From positions 62,001 to 126,000 of the forward strand of contig JASVEC010000022.1 of the NCBI GenBank assembly GCA_030770535.1: 64,000 nt of DNA. The letters are read 5' to 3'. This DNA is from Batkoa obscura (Eukaryota; Entomophthoromycota; Entomophthoromycetes; Entomophthorales; Batkoaceae). Every line of letters starts with the position of its first letter. Position 1 is the stretch's first letter. Of the stretch, positions 11,856-24,800 are shown one piece after another. The notes below the pieces were generated by a model that saw only the letters and a program-made list of their open reading frames with translations, did no database searches and was not told where the DNA came from. A program made the position numbers and the translations under genes.

Positions 11856-14037
11856 ATGTCATTATCAATTGGAAAAAATATTGGCAAATTTAAGCAGGTA
11901 AACTATAAGAACAATCGCTACATAATAGACAAGTATCATTATATCCTCAATTATTGTTTTGAGAAAGCAATCATATATATTTGTAGGTATTAATTCTTTT
12001 TCTTAGTGGACAAGTGAAAGAATTGGTGCTGCTGAGAAAACAGATACTTCTGAAGAATTCAAAAATCTAGAGTATGAGACTGACCAAAGAAAAGAAGCTT
12101 TAGAAAGGTTAGAAATGTCAATGGACACATATCTGAAGGTCTTAAGTAAGAGGTTTTTAAATTATCTTAATTGAATTTTATCTTTGATTTAGGTAAGAGA
12201 AAGCCAACTCAAGATGATAAAAGCAAAACCATGCCTATTGAAGCATTAGGAACCTGTATGATTAACCAAGCGTATGTTATTGGTGAAACTACAAAATATG
12301 GTAAAATATTTAATATGTAAAGATGAATTTGTACTTATTGTGGTGTGTAGGAAAATGTCTTAATCTTACTGGTCAAGCCCATGAAAAAATTGCAACTATC
12401 CAAGGTGAATATGTAAAGAGAATACTAACATTTATTTTATGATAATGATAATAATTGATCTGATTTAGGTTAATAATGCACGTATGGGATATTATTCTAA
12501 TTTGGAAAGATCTTTGCTAGACCTTAAAGAATATCAAGTAAAATATAATATAAAAATTTACTCAAAGTTTTAATAATTAATAGAGTTTAAGAAAAAAGTT
12601 GGAAAATCGTCGATTGGATTTAGATGCTAAACTTTCAAAGGTTCAAAAAGCAAAAAGAGAAAAGCCAGAGTTAGAAGAAGAAGTCCGTGCTGCACAAGTC
12701 AAATATGATGATTCTTTAGCTGAATCACAAGCGAGAATGGTAATGATAGCTGAATCTGAGGTAACAGCATTTATTTTGTGCTAACAGTTTGACTGAATAA
12801 ATAAATAAATAAAGGAATATCATGCGAGAGACCTTGCTCTTTTAGTTAAATCAGAGCTTGAATATTATACAAAATCTGCTGAGATATTACAACCACTTCT
12901 GGAGAAACTAAACGAAATGTAAATAATGGTTATTATATAATAGTAGTTTATTTAAATGTTATTAGAAACAATTCAGAAATGGTCAAAAAACGGCAAAGTT
13001 CTTCAAACCTTAGAAATGGCTTTTCGTCAGTCGGTCGTTCAAGCCCTTATTCTGAGAGAGAGTATAGGAATTATAGCGAAGACGAAGAAAGGGTATCTCG
13101 TTCACCTACTACAGTTAAAGAATTTTCAGAAAGAAAGGCTACTACCAGATCAGCATTGAGATCTAGAACTCAAGAACGTGCTGCTTTACCTCCACCCATA
13201 CCACGTAGACAAGGTAAATATTATATAAAATATACTATTAACTATATCATTAAATTCATTTAAAAAGATACTAAAAAGAGAGTTAAATGTGTGTTTGAAT
13301 TTGAATCTAATGAAGATGATGAGTTGAGTATGTATGTTGGAGACGTTATTACTGTCATAAAAGAGATTGACGAGGGATGGTGGATAGGTGAAATTAACGA
13401 AGGAAGAAATAAACGCTCGGGTATGTTTCCAGTAAACTATACTGAACCAATCGCTGAAGAAAAGCCAAAAATCCCAGTAAGCCATAGCTTTGATGACAAT
13501 GATCCATGGGAAGTAACCGAAAGTGTAGGATCACGTTCCTCTTATAGCCAAAAGTATGAGGAACCTCAAGAGATTGAGTACGAAGAACCTGAATATGAAG
13601 AACCTGAATATGAGCCTGAACCACCGCGTCCTAGTTACCGTCGTTCTAACACTACATCAGCACTTTCTACTCGTGGTGGCTCAAATAGGAATCCACCATT
13701 GCCCAGTCGTAACGCTGAAGCTCCACCTAACCCAAGCTCACGTCAACCGCCACCATTTCCTCAAAGAGCTAATAATACCAACATCCCTCCTCCACGCCCT
13801 TCTGGACCAAAGCCATCTTTAGCTTCATCAGCCCCATCAAGAAATTCGCCTCTCTCTACTCAAGCACCACGCTCATCACCATTACGTAATCCAAATAACC
13901 CAGCATCTGCAGTAGCAGCAGCTGTTAACTCAGATGATTTGAGCCTTCTTCCAGAATGTAGAGAATGTGGGTGTGACGAATTTAGTGCTAATGTATTTAA
14001 AAAGGGCACATGCAACAATTGCTTCCACAAACACTAG
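11856..14037 (+). CDS. BAR-SH3 adaptor protein with C-terminal cysteine motif
   Basis: Probable membrane-curving adaptor of endocytosis or the actin cortex. Nine exons: 11856-11897, 12007-12145, 12193-12300, 12351-12412, 12469-12537, 12584-12760, 12815-12918, 12966-13213, 13268-14037 (572 aa). Residues ~5-235 form a helical, charged BAR domain (FKQWTSERIGAAEKTDTSEE at the start, KVQKAKREKPELEEE in a long helix). A Ser/Arg-rich linker follows, then an SH3 domain (~323-375) with the ALYDF-like VCVFEFESNEDDELSM, the WW pair in EGWWIGEI, and SGMFPVNYTE. A Pro-rich region (~410-535) could bind other SH3 domains. The last ~30 residues hold a cysteine cluster (CRECGCDEF ... CNNCFHKH), a possible zinc site. 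The exon 4 end was set at 12412 because the earlier GT at 12405 puts a stop in frame. Intron 1 is unusually long (109 nt). Confidence 0.87.
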
Positions 14038-14630
14038 ATTAGTAGTCAAAATGAAATATTTAGAAAGAATTGGTATTATTTTGAGTTTAATTTATTTTGG
14101 AGGTTACTAAATTGAATAGCAGTTGCATTATATCGAATCTATCATTTAATAAAGCTATATTTTATGTTTTTAAAGTGAAGTAGTATAGAATATTAAAGTT
14201 ATTGATATATGGTTTAGGCTTGGAGGAATACTGACTTTAGATGAGTATTTTGGAAAATATGTTCCCTAACTTAAATCATTTGACTCGAAGTTTTATAATA
14301 TTAGAGTTATTGTTCTTTATACTAATTCAAACAATAGTCGTAAAGCTTCTAAAATAAATATCTTGAGGCAACCAAATATTATATGATAATGGGTAGCCCA
14401 GTTTAAAGCAATTTATTTTAGCTCTTGCAGGTCACATTTATTAAATTTAATTTTTTCATTTCCTTTTATGTTCGAGTCATCTTTTTGTTCTTATTTTATT
14501 ATTTGAAGTATTTTCAAAAAAAAAATTGAAATAATTGTTAATAAATAATTTCAAAATAAATTTATTATTGCAATATTTGAGAATCAACTCAAAAAGTAAA
14601 GCCAAAAGCTAATATGAATTATCAAAAAAA
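14038..14630. other. Intergenic between converging genes
   Basis: AT-rich 3' region between the BAR-SH3 gene and the chitinase, which converge. No feature recognised. Confidence 0.6.
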
Positions 14631-16001
14631 TTAAATACCATCTACATGGGGCCCATGAGGAACTATTGGGTTTATACCTCTAGTAACAGAGCAAGAATTA
14701 TTATTGCCAAAATCGCAATAAACTGCATTAGAGCCATTGTATTTACAAGTAGTTCCTGATCCACATTGACGTAAAAGCCATTTTCCATTATAACATAATG
14801 CATAGCTGTTTCCATTACAAGAATAATATCCCTCATTACTGCAGGAATTTCCGTTAATTGGACAAGTTCCAGGAACAGAAGTGGTTGTGGTAGTAGTAGT
14901 AGTAGTAGTTGAGGTGACTGGGGGATTAGACGTTGAGGTGGCGGTAGAAGTGACTGGCGGCTTAGTAGTTGAAGTGGTGGTGGAAGTAACCGGAGGGGTA
15001 GAAGTAGAAGTAGAAGTAGAAGTAGGAACAGTTCCTCCACAAGTTCCTTGGGCTAAGAAACTGGCTACACTCTGCCCAAAGCTACCATTATTATAAACTT
15101 GAGAAGCATCCCAAAACATCAAACCACCAAAATTTGGATATTGTGAGCGCACCTGCGATGCTTTTGAAGAAATAGTACCAGCATCGACATAACCATTATT
15201 AGCACCTGTTTGGCCACCTGGTAAACCTACATACAGTTTCACATTCTTATTGACAGCAGCATTCTTTGCCCAGTTATCCCAGTCAGCATAATTAAACTGA
15301 GCGTTCAAGCCACAATAATTATTATAAAATTGAATAAAAACCATATCAAACCATGCGCTATTTAAAACAGGACCAAGATAACCATCTGGGAATGGACATT
15401 GTGGGGCAGCAGCAATATAGTACTTCTTAGAAGGATCGCTTGCATATAACCCACGTAGCTCATTAATGAATGCAGTGTATCCAGTTGAAGAGCCACCTTC
15501 GATATCTAAATCTACACCATCCAATACTGCATCACCAAATGGTCTATTTGCAGTTGTCCCTTTAAATAAGGAATTCCAGATTTGATGAGCGAAATTTTTA
15601 CCATCAGCATCAGACCCAAAACCATATGAGCCAGCAGCTCCTCCCAATGACATTAAAACAGCAACGCCTTTGGATTGACAGTATTTGATATCAGTACCAA
15701 TGGTAGGACAAGTCAAGAGATCTGTACCAGGGAATGTGGTTTCACATGCACTACTAAGATTAATCAAAGGTGTATTTTTCCCATTAAAAACGTGCATGAA
15801 TGACAAATTAACGAGAGATACTCCAGGCTGATCACAGTAATATTTTAGTGGCTTTTGAGCATTTCCGTCGTTTCCGTGAGTAGCACCATAGGAATTTTGC
15901 CCCCAATAGAGTACTAAATTACTATTGCAATTGACGTTAAAAGCACTAATTGCTGAGCCAGAAAGAGCTAAACTTAAAATAAATGTAGATATGAGTTTCA
16001 T
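14631..16001 (-). CDS. Secreted class III chitinase, GH18 plus chitin-binding module
   Basis: Extracellular endochitinase that cleaves beta-1,4-GlcNAc polymers, for wall remodelling or for degrading arthropod or fungal chitin. Intronless, 456 aa. Signal peptide 1-20 (MKLISTFILSLALSGSAISA). The GH18 barrel spans ~24-320, with the catalytic motif DGVDLDIEGG at 161-170: D161, D164, D166 and the proton donor E168 are all present. The SLGGAAGSYGF loop is also intact. A Ser/Thr/Pro linker (~325-385), low-complexity and likely O-glycosylated, leads to a cysteine-rich module (~388-432, CPINGNSC ... CDF) that resembles a CBM19-type chitin-binding domain. The linker's repeat gives long frames on other strands, which are shadows. 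A TATA box lies about 45 bp upstream. The single-exon structure matches the other secreted genes here. Confidence 0.93.
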   Translation of the reverse strand: MKLISTFILSLALSGSAISAFNVNCNSNLVLYWGQNSYGATHGNDGNAQKPLKYYCDQPGVSLVNLSFMHVFNGKNTPLINLSSACETTFPGTDLLTCPTIGTDIKYCQSKGVAVLMSLGGAAGSYGFGSDADGKNFAHQIWNSLFKGTTANRPFGDAVLDGVDLDIEGGSSTGYTAFINELRGLYASDPSKKYYIAAAPQCPFPDGYLGPVLNSAWFDMVFIQFYNNYCGLNAQFNYADWDNWAKNAAVNKNVKLYVGLPGGQTGANNGYVDAGTISSKASQVRSQYPNFGGLMFWDASQVYNNGSFGQSVASFLAQGTCGGTVPTSTSTSTSTPPVTSTTTSTTKPPVTSTATSTSNPPVTSTTTTTTTTTTSVPGTCPINGNSCSNEGYYSCNGNSYALCYNGKWLLRQCGSGTTCKYNGSNAVYCDFGNNNSCSVTRGINPIVPHGPHVDGI

Positions 16002-16044
16002 TTTAATATGAAAATGTTAAAGTAAAGGACAGTATTTCTGGTTG

Positions 16045-16052
16045 TTTATATA
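16045..16052 (-). promoter_or_regulatory. TATA box of the chitinase
   Basis: TATATAAA on the minus strand, 44-51 bp upstream of the chitinase ATG. Confidence 0.6.
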
Positions 16053-19000
16053 CTTTGTGATTCATATTTATGTATATAGGATCAAGTCATTCCAATTTTT
16101 GCTTATTTATTAATAAGCTTTATAATTAAAAGGAGAGTTTAATATTATCTTATCACATTATCAAGATACAGTGTACCAATCGTTATTTGATAGAGATAAG
16201 GTTTGTTTGACATTATACCAAATATAGATGAACCTTATGGATTTATTGTTTTTATCAAATACCTGATAGTCATTGAATAAATAAATAGATAATTGAACTT
16301 ATTCGCTTTGCACAGGCATTACCTTTTTAATTTGGGACTTCTATGTTTTTAATATCATTTGATCCTTATCATGACTTTAAGTTTAAGTTTATAAGGTAAT
16401 ATATTGCTTTGACTGAGGTGCCTTGTGATACTTGGCCTCATTTTAGATCCCTAAATGATAGGGTGACTGTCACAATGGATGATTTTCAATAACCTCATCA
16501 TTTCTTTAGCATTATACCAAATTTAGTGATTTAAATTAAATAGTTGAAACTCAACCAATCATAACAATATATTATAAATTTTGCAATTTACTAGCAATTT
16601 AAAAAAACTCTAAACTCAGTTTAAAACTTAAATTCGATTAATTTATTTAATACAGATATAAACAAGATAGAGCAAAAAAATAAAAAAGATATAGCTGACT
16701 TGGGGTAAATTACGAGCGCTTTTAGTTTTTTCAAAGCTTATGCTTATTTATCCGTTTTGTATCAGTCCTTTCTCTTTAATTTTATTTCTAATATTCAGAG
16801 GTAGTTCACGCACAATGTTTAGTTTTTTAAACCCTTGCTTTTTAAACGATAGCTTAAGAAATATTAACAAAATATTATTTATATACAGTTGTTTAAATTT
16901 AAATATGCACTATATAACCACAATTTTTATAATCATTAATTTGCATTATTGTGTTAGGTAGAAATTGATTGTTAATTTAATTCTAAATGAGCAGTTAGCA
17001 AGCGCCTATTTGAACTTAAACAGTTGTACTAAAATAAATTTCAAATTTCAAATATTTACAGCTGCTGCAACTCTATTGCGACCTAGTTTATGGTACTTTT
17101 TAGAGCCAGTCACTTGTTTGTTGGGTTTTCTAAAGCGTGATACTTCTATATTGGACTGGTTTTAATAAAGTTTTATTTTTAAATGAACAACTAATTAAGT
17201 TACGATAGAGCTCCTGCAGCTGTATTAAAATATTTTTAATTTTTTAAATGATTATTAATAAAAGTAAATAGAAACTAAAGTTATAGCATGAATGATACAA
17301 TATTTTATTCACATCATGGTTATAGTAAGAAAAAAAAGAAATTAAGCAAACTAAAGTAAAAAAAATTGATAGTAATTTTAACAAAAGCAAATAAAATGAA
17401 AATATCACTACTATGGAAACTCTTAATTTTGTTCGTTTGTTGAAAATTATTATTGATTTTTTTATTTTAGTTTGTTTAAATTTTTTTCTTGTTTTATAGC
17501 CATGATGTAAAAAGATACTGTATATTAGTTTTAAACATTAGTGCTTTTGCTAATAGCTCTTTACTATAATTAAAATATAGTTTAATGACTTGAAGCTTTT
17601 TGTAACATTTAACAATTAATTTAGGATACTACAACTAATAATTCTTTCATTCAATACCACTTAAAAATGAAAAGATAAATGAAATTAAAAAGGAAGCTCC
17701 TACATATAAATAATTATTTTGGTAATATTGCTCTAATTATCATAAAAAAAGCAAAAAAATAAAATATGAAAGTTATTTTCCCCAAAAGCGTATAGTATTA
17801 TAAAGGCTGTCATTACGAATGAAATGTTTCGATTTTCTAAAAACTTGAACTGACGATTTTTTGATTCGGTTATTTTTTTATAAAACCGGGAATTTTTTTG
17901 TAAAACCGGGAACTTTGAATTCAAAATAAACATATTAAGGCTTGAATCCTTACCATTTTTAATTCATCAATGTATGATTATATCTAACACCTCAACTAAC
18001 ATAATTAAGCTGATAGCCAAAAAAAGCAAAGATTACCTTTTATATTATGAAATTCATATTAGATACCTTTGTGTGTGTAACTTAAAAACTCTTTTTGCTG
18101 AAAGCACTAAAGCTTCTCCACTTTCATTTTTTAGTGATTGTAAAGCTGGAAATTTTTATATTCCATTCATCAATAAGAATAAAAATAGAAAAAATGGTGT
18201 TTTAAGGGAGGAATGAATTATATAGTTGAATGAAAACTATGTTTGAATGTATCATGTGCTTTTGTATTAGAATAAAAGTGCCAATTGTGAGTAAAAAAGG
18301 TGTACCTATTTTTATGGTAAAGGGTATAAAGTCGCATGTATTATTAATACACTATAATAGCTAAAGTTTCGGTGTGAATTTTATTATGACTATTTCTTCC
18401 AATTACTATCATGAGATTCATGTAAAACATAAATTTATGATATCAAGCTTTAGTAGAACATTTAAAAGTTGTAATCAGATAAATTTGTGAAATTTTAGTG
18501 TGGGGAATATACTTATGGTACATAGTAAAAAAACAGATGATAAGGAACTTGTATCTGGTTTATAGTTTAACACGGAAAGGTATAAAAATGGTAATACTAA
18601 AATGTTTAATCAATTATAACATATTCAAAGCTACAAGACAAGGGCGAAGTATTAATAAGTACAATGTTTCAGTACAAAAATTTTGGTTTTGTTTTCGTCT
18701 TATTTTATTATTATTTATTTTATCAGATTTAACCTATAGCGAGAATAAAATAAAATACTTATCGATATGGTATTTAGCTAACTCCTATATGAACTACAAT
18801 GAATAATATTTTGCAGTTTTTAAAACTATGATTGATAAATATTAATTCACAAATATTTTTTAACCAGCTTATAATATCACTATCGTCTTATTTGTTTTTA
18901 CACACATTTGAATACCTTGGATTTGCATTTTAACATAACTTTATTCGTAAAATATATAGAAACTCGACGGCTTATAGCAGTCTGCTATGCAGATAAAGAC

Positions 19001-20370
19001 CCCAATTAACAGGTGTCATTTCTTTTGAGTAACAAACATAATAAACCGGGGTTTTATCTTTTTTGTTATTTTTATACATTTCTGATAAATATAGAAAGCT
19101 ATTTTCTTATTTAATAATATTGAGATTTATTATAATATACAATTAAACTAAATTTTTTATACCCAAATCTTAAGATTTGATATTAGATCATAATTCAAAA
19201 GTCGATTTAAATTATCTTCTAGCATAAAATTAATAAATTACAATATACACATACATAGATTACTATCGCTGTATATTGAGAGTTTGTTATTGTTTTACGG
19301 TTATAGTAGTTTTAAGTAGCCGACACACGATAATTTAAGCACTTTTCATATGAGACTAAGTTTTTAAAGAATTGAGCAGCTTTCTTTTTAACGATTAAGT
19401 TATTATGGGGTGGAGGTTCTCAGAGATTTTATGTCTTATTTCAATAATAGTTCTAAAAAGAAATAGTTGGGGAGAGTTGTTTTAGCTTAGCTAAAAATTT
19501 GATCCTTTAGCTCTCAAAAAGGTAATTGCATATGAATCTATTACGTATAGGAGCCTTTCATTTTCCTACAGTTTTATTGTAAAACAAATATTGTTTACTA
19601 TTACAGTTGTTGCAGCTTTTATTAGCTATTTAACGATAATTTTCACAATCAAACAATCTAAATACCTGATTTTCACAAAACCTAGTCTTTATATTTTAGC
19701 TAAATTTTAACATAAATTCTACTCTAACATAACCTGTTAGATAATTCGAAAAGAGCTGCAACAGATATAATAGCAAGCAGTTTTAGTTTTATTCTATTAG
19801 ATTAAATTTTAACCCAACTTTAATTACCCAAAACTAGTCAGCATACTTTATTTTTTATGTGAAATATTATATATTGTGGTTAATGTAAAAGATATTCTTG
19901 AAATTTGATTCAAGTCATTATAGAGTAGATAAGATAGAGTGATTTATGAAACTAAGGATTCATGTATAAATACAACCTAAAATAAAGGCTGATTATGAAA
20001 GGAATAATTGAAATAAAAGGGCTTTCATTTTTGCGAAAAATGGATTAAAAAAGTAAGCATTTATTTTTACTAAATAAAATGAATAACTTAATTAAAATTT
20101 TTAATGGGTTTTGAACTTTATCAAATCATAAAAAATCTAGACATTTTTCTAATTCTTTTTATAATAATACCTCTTATTTAAATACTTTCACAGGTTATGT
20201 TTTCAAAATAATAATATTAAAAAAATTAGTATTGATTTTTATAAATTATAACTATCATAAATAAAATTTCATTTGATCCTTGAAATTGTAAAATGTTTTA
20301 AACTGCACTCAATATAGGTGTAGTTTTAAAAGTAATTCTCAAACAGAATTTATAGTATTTTGTTTTAATA
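16053..20370. other. Gene-poor AT-rich region
   Basis: About 4.3 kb without a supportable gene. Short open frames exist at 16740-17165, 17974-18216 and 18498-18806, but they lack family motifs. A short tandem AAAACCGGGAA-type repeat lies at about 17881-17912. Could contain decayed transposon DNA that I cannot classify. Confidence 0.5.
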
Positions 20371-20475
20371 TACGGGGATGTATTTTTGTGTTTAAGAATT
20401 TTACTAACAATTTTTCCACTCAAATAGCGCTTAAAAGATGGAAAAAGTGATGAAGCCAAAAAAAACACCCCTATA
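20371..20475 (+). repeat. Foldback MITE family A, copy 1
   Basis: Reference copy: ~105 bp, 5' CGGGGATGTATTTTTGTG, centre AATAGCGCTTAA flanked by TTTTTCCA and TGGAAAAA, 3' AAAAAAAACACCCC. Terminal inverted repeats are bounded by TA on both sides. No coding capacity; presumably moved by a transposase elsewhere in the genome. Confidence 0.8.
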
Positions 20476-21082
20476 CCATAAAATTGCCAAAAAAAATTTA
20501 TCATTTTTTTCAACCAATCCTTTCAATAACAAATTAGCTTAAGAAGCAATACCTTCAATACAGGTTATTCTATACAATCCGGCATATTGAGCGTATCTAC
20601 ACAACCTTAAAGTATTTATGAAAGAATTTGATTAAAGTTAAATCATGGTAAAATGCCATAACGATGAAATAATGATCTAAAAAGGTATTGAAGAATAAGA
20701 AATTTAACTTGAGTTTTACCATAACCGTTGCCTAACCCTGGCTAGGACTCGATTTATATCCCAAGGCCAACCTCTGAAAAGATCAAAGTAAGTACATGTA
20801 TTTAGCCTAAGAAACTTTGATGTGGGTCTTTTTTTTTAATGAATAGGAACTGTCTCGGATCACTGGGTTTGTCTTTTAGTTTGTGCATTAGAATACTATT
20901 ATTGTTCTATTATTAGCTATATTGCTCTAAAATTATTATTCTGCTAAGTATTTTGATAAAAATATTAAGATGATAATTTATTAAAACACTATGAAATGAT
21001 GAAATAATGGAATTAATTTTTTATTTAATACAATATTAAAAATAACAAAACTTTAAACTATTTAACTATCTCAATCAACAAG
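20476..21082. other. Intergenic
   Basis: AT-rich DNA with a slightly GC-richer patch near 20720-20790; no tRNA or other RNA fold could be confirmed there. Confidence 0.5.
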
Positions 21083-21754
21083 CTACAAATTCATGTAAGA
21101 TATATTCATAGCACTTGTTGTATCTTGTGGAAGAGTAGTTTGAAATAAATCCATATTATCATAAGTATTTGTATAGAATGGGAATAATTGATTATTAAAC
21201 ATTGAAATTTGGTTTAATAACATGGCATCGGTGGTAACAGGGCATTGTTGATTTGGCATGCTAAAATAGTTCATGTTTTGCGTATCAAGAGCCATATTTA
21301 ATTGAGGATTGTAACTAAAATCAAAAGTGGTAGAATAGTTATTATATAAGGGCTGTGAAGTTAAAGCATTGAAATCCATATTCATATTTTGGTTGAAACT
21401 AATATCGAATTCACTCGATCTTGGAGATGGATTAGTAATTGAAGATGCATCAACATTGATATCAACATTCATTCTTTTACGATTATCTCTCTTTGTTTTA
21501 CGATTTAAAGTAGAAGGTGACATTTCACCCTTAGATCTAGCTTTAGTACGTCTGTTTTGAAACCAAATTTGTACATTTCTTTCGGTTAACCCTAATTTTT
21601 TAGCCAACTCACTACGTACTTGATTACTTGGTCTGTTATCTTGTTTGAACAAATCTTCCAATCCTTTAATATGTTCAGCAGTCAATGTAGTTCTATGACG
21701 GGTATAAGGGCGGTCATTAAAGTAAACGATTTGATTATCTACATTAAAATTCAT
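21083..21754 (-). CDS. Homeodomain transcription factor 1
   Basis: Nuclear DNA-binding protein, 223 aa, intronless. The homeodomain lies at ~18-77 (TRHRTTLTAEHIKGLEDLF through WFQNRRTKARSK). The helix-3 core VQIWFQNRRTKAR carries the invariant W, F, N and R residues, and there is no insertion, so it is a typical (non-TALE) 60-residue homeodomain. It is followed by a short basic stretch (NRKTKRDNRKR), a possible nuclear localisation signal, and an Asn/Met/Tyr/Phe-rich tail (~95-223) that may be an activation domain. Targets are unknown. It is isolated in gene-poor, MITE-rich DNA. The ATG at 21754 is the only one that includes residues before the homeodomain. Confidence 0.92.
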   Translation of the reverse strand: MNFNVDNQIVYFNDRPYTRHRTTLTAEHIKGLEDLFKQDNRPSNQVRSELAKKLGLTERNVQIWFQNRRTKARSKGEMSPSTLNRKTKRDNRKRMNVDINVDASSITNPSPRSSEFDISFNQNMNMDFNALTSQPLYNNYSTTFDFSYNPQLNMALDTQNMNYFSMPNQQCPVTTDAMLLNQISMFNNQLFPFYTNTYDNMDLFQTTLPQDTTSAMNISYMNL

Positions 21755-21850
21755 TTTTTGTGTATAGTATATTAAATTATTAGATATCAGATTTTTGAGT
21801 AATAAATAAAATGATTGTTTTAATTTATTTTTTTATTTTCAAAACTTGAG

Positions 21851-21858
21851 TATTTATA
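21851..21858 (-). promoter_or_regulatory. Possible TATA box of homeobox gene 1
   Basis: TATAAATA on the minus strand about 100 bp upstream of the ATG. Plausible, though AT-rich DNA makes chance matches common. Confidence 0.4.
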
Positions 21859-24800
21859 TGTTTTTTGCCACCTTTGAATATCAGTAATAAATGGATCACG
21901 TAAGAGAAATTATTTTCATTTTTAACAAATATAGATATAAATTAACGTCCATTCACCAAATTTTGACTGTCATAAACCTCTAAATCTATTTAGTGATGAC
22001 AATGCTATCTCGTTTTAAATAAAATTAACATATTAAGAGAAAGTGCGATTCATGCGTGGGTTTAAAACAACTTTATATTAAAAGCCCTAAAAAATTTGAA
22101 TTTTAAAAATCAAATAATCTCAGCATTCACATCTTACATTGGTGTGTAAAATTAAATGCTTTAATCACTTAATATTTTAAATGGTAATTTACAAAGCTAT
22201 AAAGCAAATAGAACAAATTTTGCGATACTTGTTTTATTTTTAATATTTCCAAATTTAAAATAAAAGACTATTGTTATTCATAATAAAAATGAAAAAATGG
22301 TTTCGTTATATCAGCATTTATTTTATGTTATTACTGTTAATAAATGGCTAAAATCCTATTGTAGCTTATTTTACTTATTCTATTACAATTATATTAGATT
22401 CTTGTCCACATAAAGAATGAATGATGAATGTCTTTTTAGTTAAGCAATATTATGTCCTAAAATATAAATATCGAGTTATTACCATATTAAATCAAGTTTC
22501 CGACAAGACATAAAATACCCCTAATGTTTTTGATTGATTTATAAATATTAATAATTTAATATCCCTGTAAGAACTTTGGTAAATAAAGTGAACTTCTAAA
22601 ATTTAAACTTAATTTTCAACCCTCTGCTTTATTGTAATATGTTTTATGTTATTTAAACTATAATCTATTTATACTAATACTAATTATATTATTATATAGT
22701 AATATCATTGAAAACAGGTTACATAGTATAAAAAATACCTTTATTATGATCAAGTTTTATACTCGTTATTTAATAATATAGAATTTCTTATTTGAACGGA
22801 TATTACCCAGGTCGACAAATATACTTTAAAACTTTAATTTTAAACAAATTTTTGTTCAAAATAAATAACTGTAACTATTTAATAGCATCTTTTATATTGT
22901 AAATATATCTTGTATGAAAACTTCGCTCAAGTATTATGGTGGGAATGTATAGTATTCGATACTAATATTATAAATTATATTAAAGCGTTACTACAACAGA
23001 AAACTAAAAACTCTTTGATCTAATTACTAAATATATCTTATAAAATGTTTGGTATTTAAAACATAAACACTATAAGCAAATTATTAATAATTTTAATAAA
23101 ACAAAAAATTTACTCAATTAGGTAACTCTGGCGGCAGGCTTACTGAATATGTCAATTCTATATCATTAGGTTATAAAGATATAAAAGATGTTTTTAAATA
23201 AAAAATTAATTTTGGTTTTATTTAATGCAAATTTATGTAGGATAGTTTGATAAATTTAGCTGGCCTTTTTTTCAATGTGAATCATGGATCAAGTTTTGAA
23301 TAAGGCTCTAAATTTAAAACTTTTATTAGCTTGATTTAATTCATTGAGAAACAAAATATTGCTAATGTCTAACAAATATCGACTTGTGCTTCTTTGATAC
23401 AGATAGTACCATTTATGAAGGGTGTTTTGAGCTTGGATTACTCCTTCATATGTAGACTTTTAAACTTAAGATTTGAATTTAAATTTAACGTTTACATTCT
23501 TTATAGCCTTAAAGTGTTGTCAATATTATATATGAATTATCCATATATAATAACGGAGGTTTTATATCCACTGGAAACATCAATTAATTAATCTATAAAC
23601 TATGTTTTAATGAATTTTAAATAATAACTGAATGTAAAATAGTTTTTTTAGTTTAAATCAGTTGTGACTGCATAAATAAAATTCAATTTTGGGGTTTTGG
23701 GGATGATGTATCATCATGCAATTGGTTTGAATTAGACTAATTTTATTAAAGTTTTAGTAAACCTTGATGTAATTAAACTGCCTTCTAGTTTTGATAATCC
23801 AAGTGATAATATACCCGTCAAGCTTAAATCAGCAGGAATTAAAACCCGTTGCTTACGACTGCAAAGGAGGGTAAATTAAGTTCGCTATAACTAAATCCAC
23901 CTTATAAGGAAATCTACTTTATAAAGAACTGGCCGTATACTCATCAATATTAGAAATTTTATGTTGCTTAGTTTCTAATGACTTTAAACATTAAATATAA
24001 TAGTAAATTGCAACTAACCTAAAAACGCTTGACCAAAGTTAATAACTTCATTCTTTCATTCTGTAAATTAGTTTATTAACTAAACCGATGGTAAAAATAA
24101 AGACACTAAAAGCTATAGTCTTTGAACTCAATAAAAATATTTAAAATACTCAAAGTTTGAAAAATAACAACTACGTATACAATTGTTATGAACATAGTAA
24201 CTTAAATAAGCTACCAAAGCTAAGGTCGATAATTGGCTTATACTAGCGACGAAAACATGCATAAAACATAGATATTGTTTAACCATTTGCATAAACTATT
24301 AACTCATTTCAAGATATAACCCAAATGAAGAAATTTAGTAAAATTAATTCATGAAATTTTATAATGCTCATAGTGAAATATGAAGTTAAGCAAGGGCTGA
24401 AAATTTGATACCAGAAATAAAGACAGAAATAAGATGAAATTAATATTAAACAGAAACTAAGTACAAAATCGCAGAAAGACTTTAAAAAGAAGATAAATTA
24501 ATAGTATGAAAATTAAATATGCTATTAAACTTAATTTTGCATAATTTTTTTGACACGAAATCAAAGTAAAGTTAAAAAGTATCATATTGACTTTAATTCA
24601 TTATTAACAACACTGAAAAACCTGTATAATTAATATGCAGTAGTAATAGATTTCACCTTTGCTTTATTAAATGTGTATTTTAAAAGTAACCTTTTTATTC
24701 CAATTTAGTAAAGTACCTAAAGAAAGACTGACAGTAAAGTTGGTATTAAAAATTGTATATAGTATCAAAGAACTTGATTATATTTAGCTTTTTCTACAAA

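Noticed and set aside
14881-15096. Val/Glu-rich ORF on the plus strand
   Set aside because: Antisense shadow of the chitinase Ser/Thr linker repeat.
16740-17165. Two adjacent plus-strand ORFs as a possible gene
   Set aside because: Separated by a stop, no recognisable domain, no start or splice context.
18498-18806. 102-codon ORF with a hydrophobic end
   Set aside because: No motif, no promoter or splice support, composition like random AT-rich DNA.
18991-19060. Inverted AGATAAAGACCCC / GGGGTTTTATCT pair
   Set aside because: Only about 11 of 14 positions pair and no second copy was found; chance is likely in AT-rich DNA.
20700-20800. GGACTCGATTT patch resembling a tRNA box B
   Set aside because: No cloverleaf stems could be formed around it.
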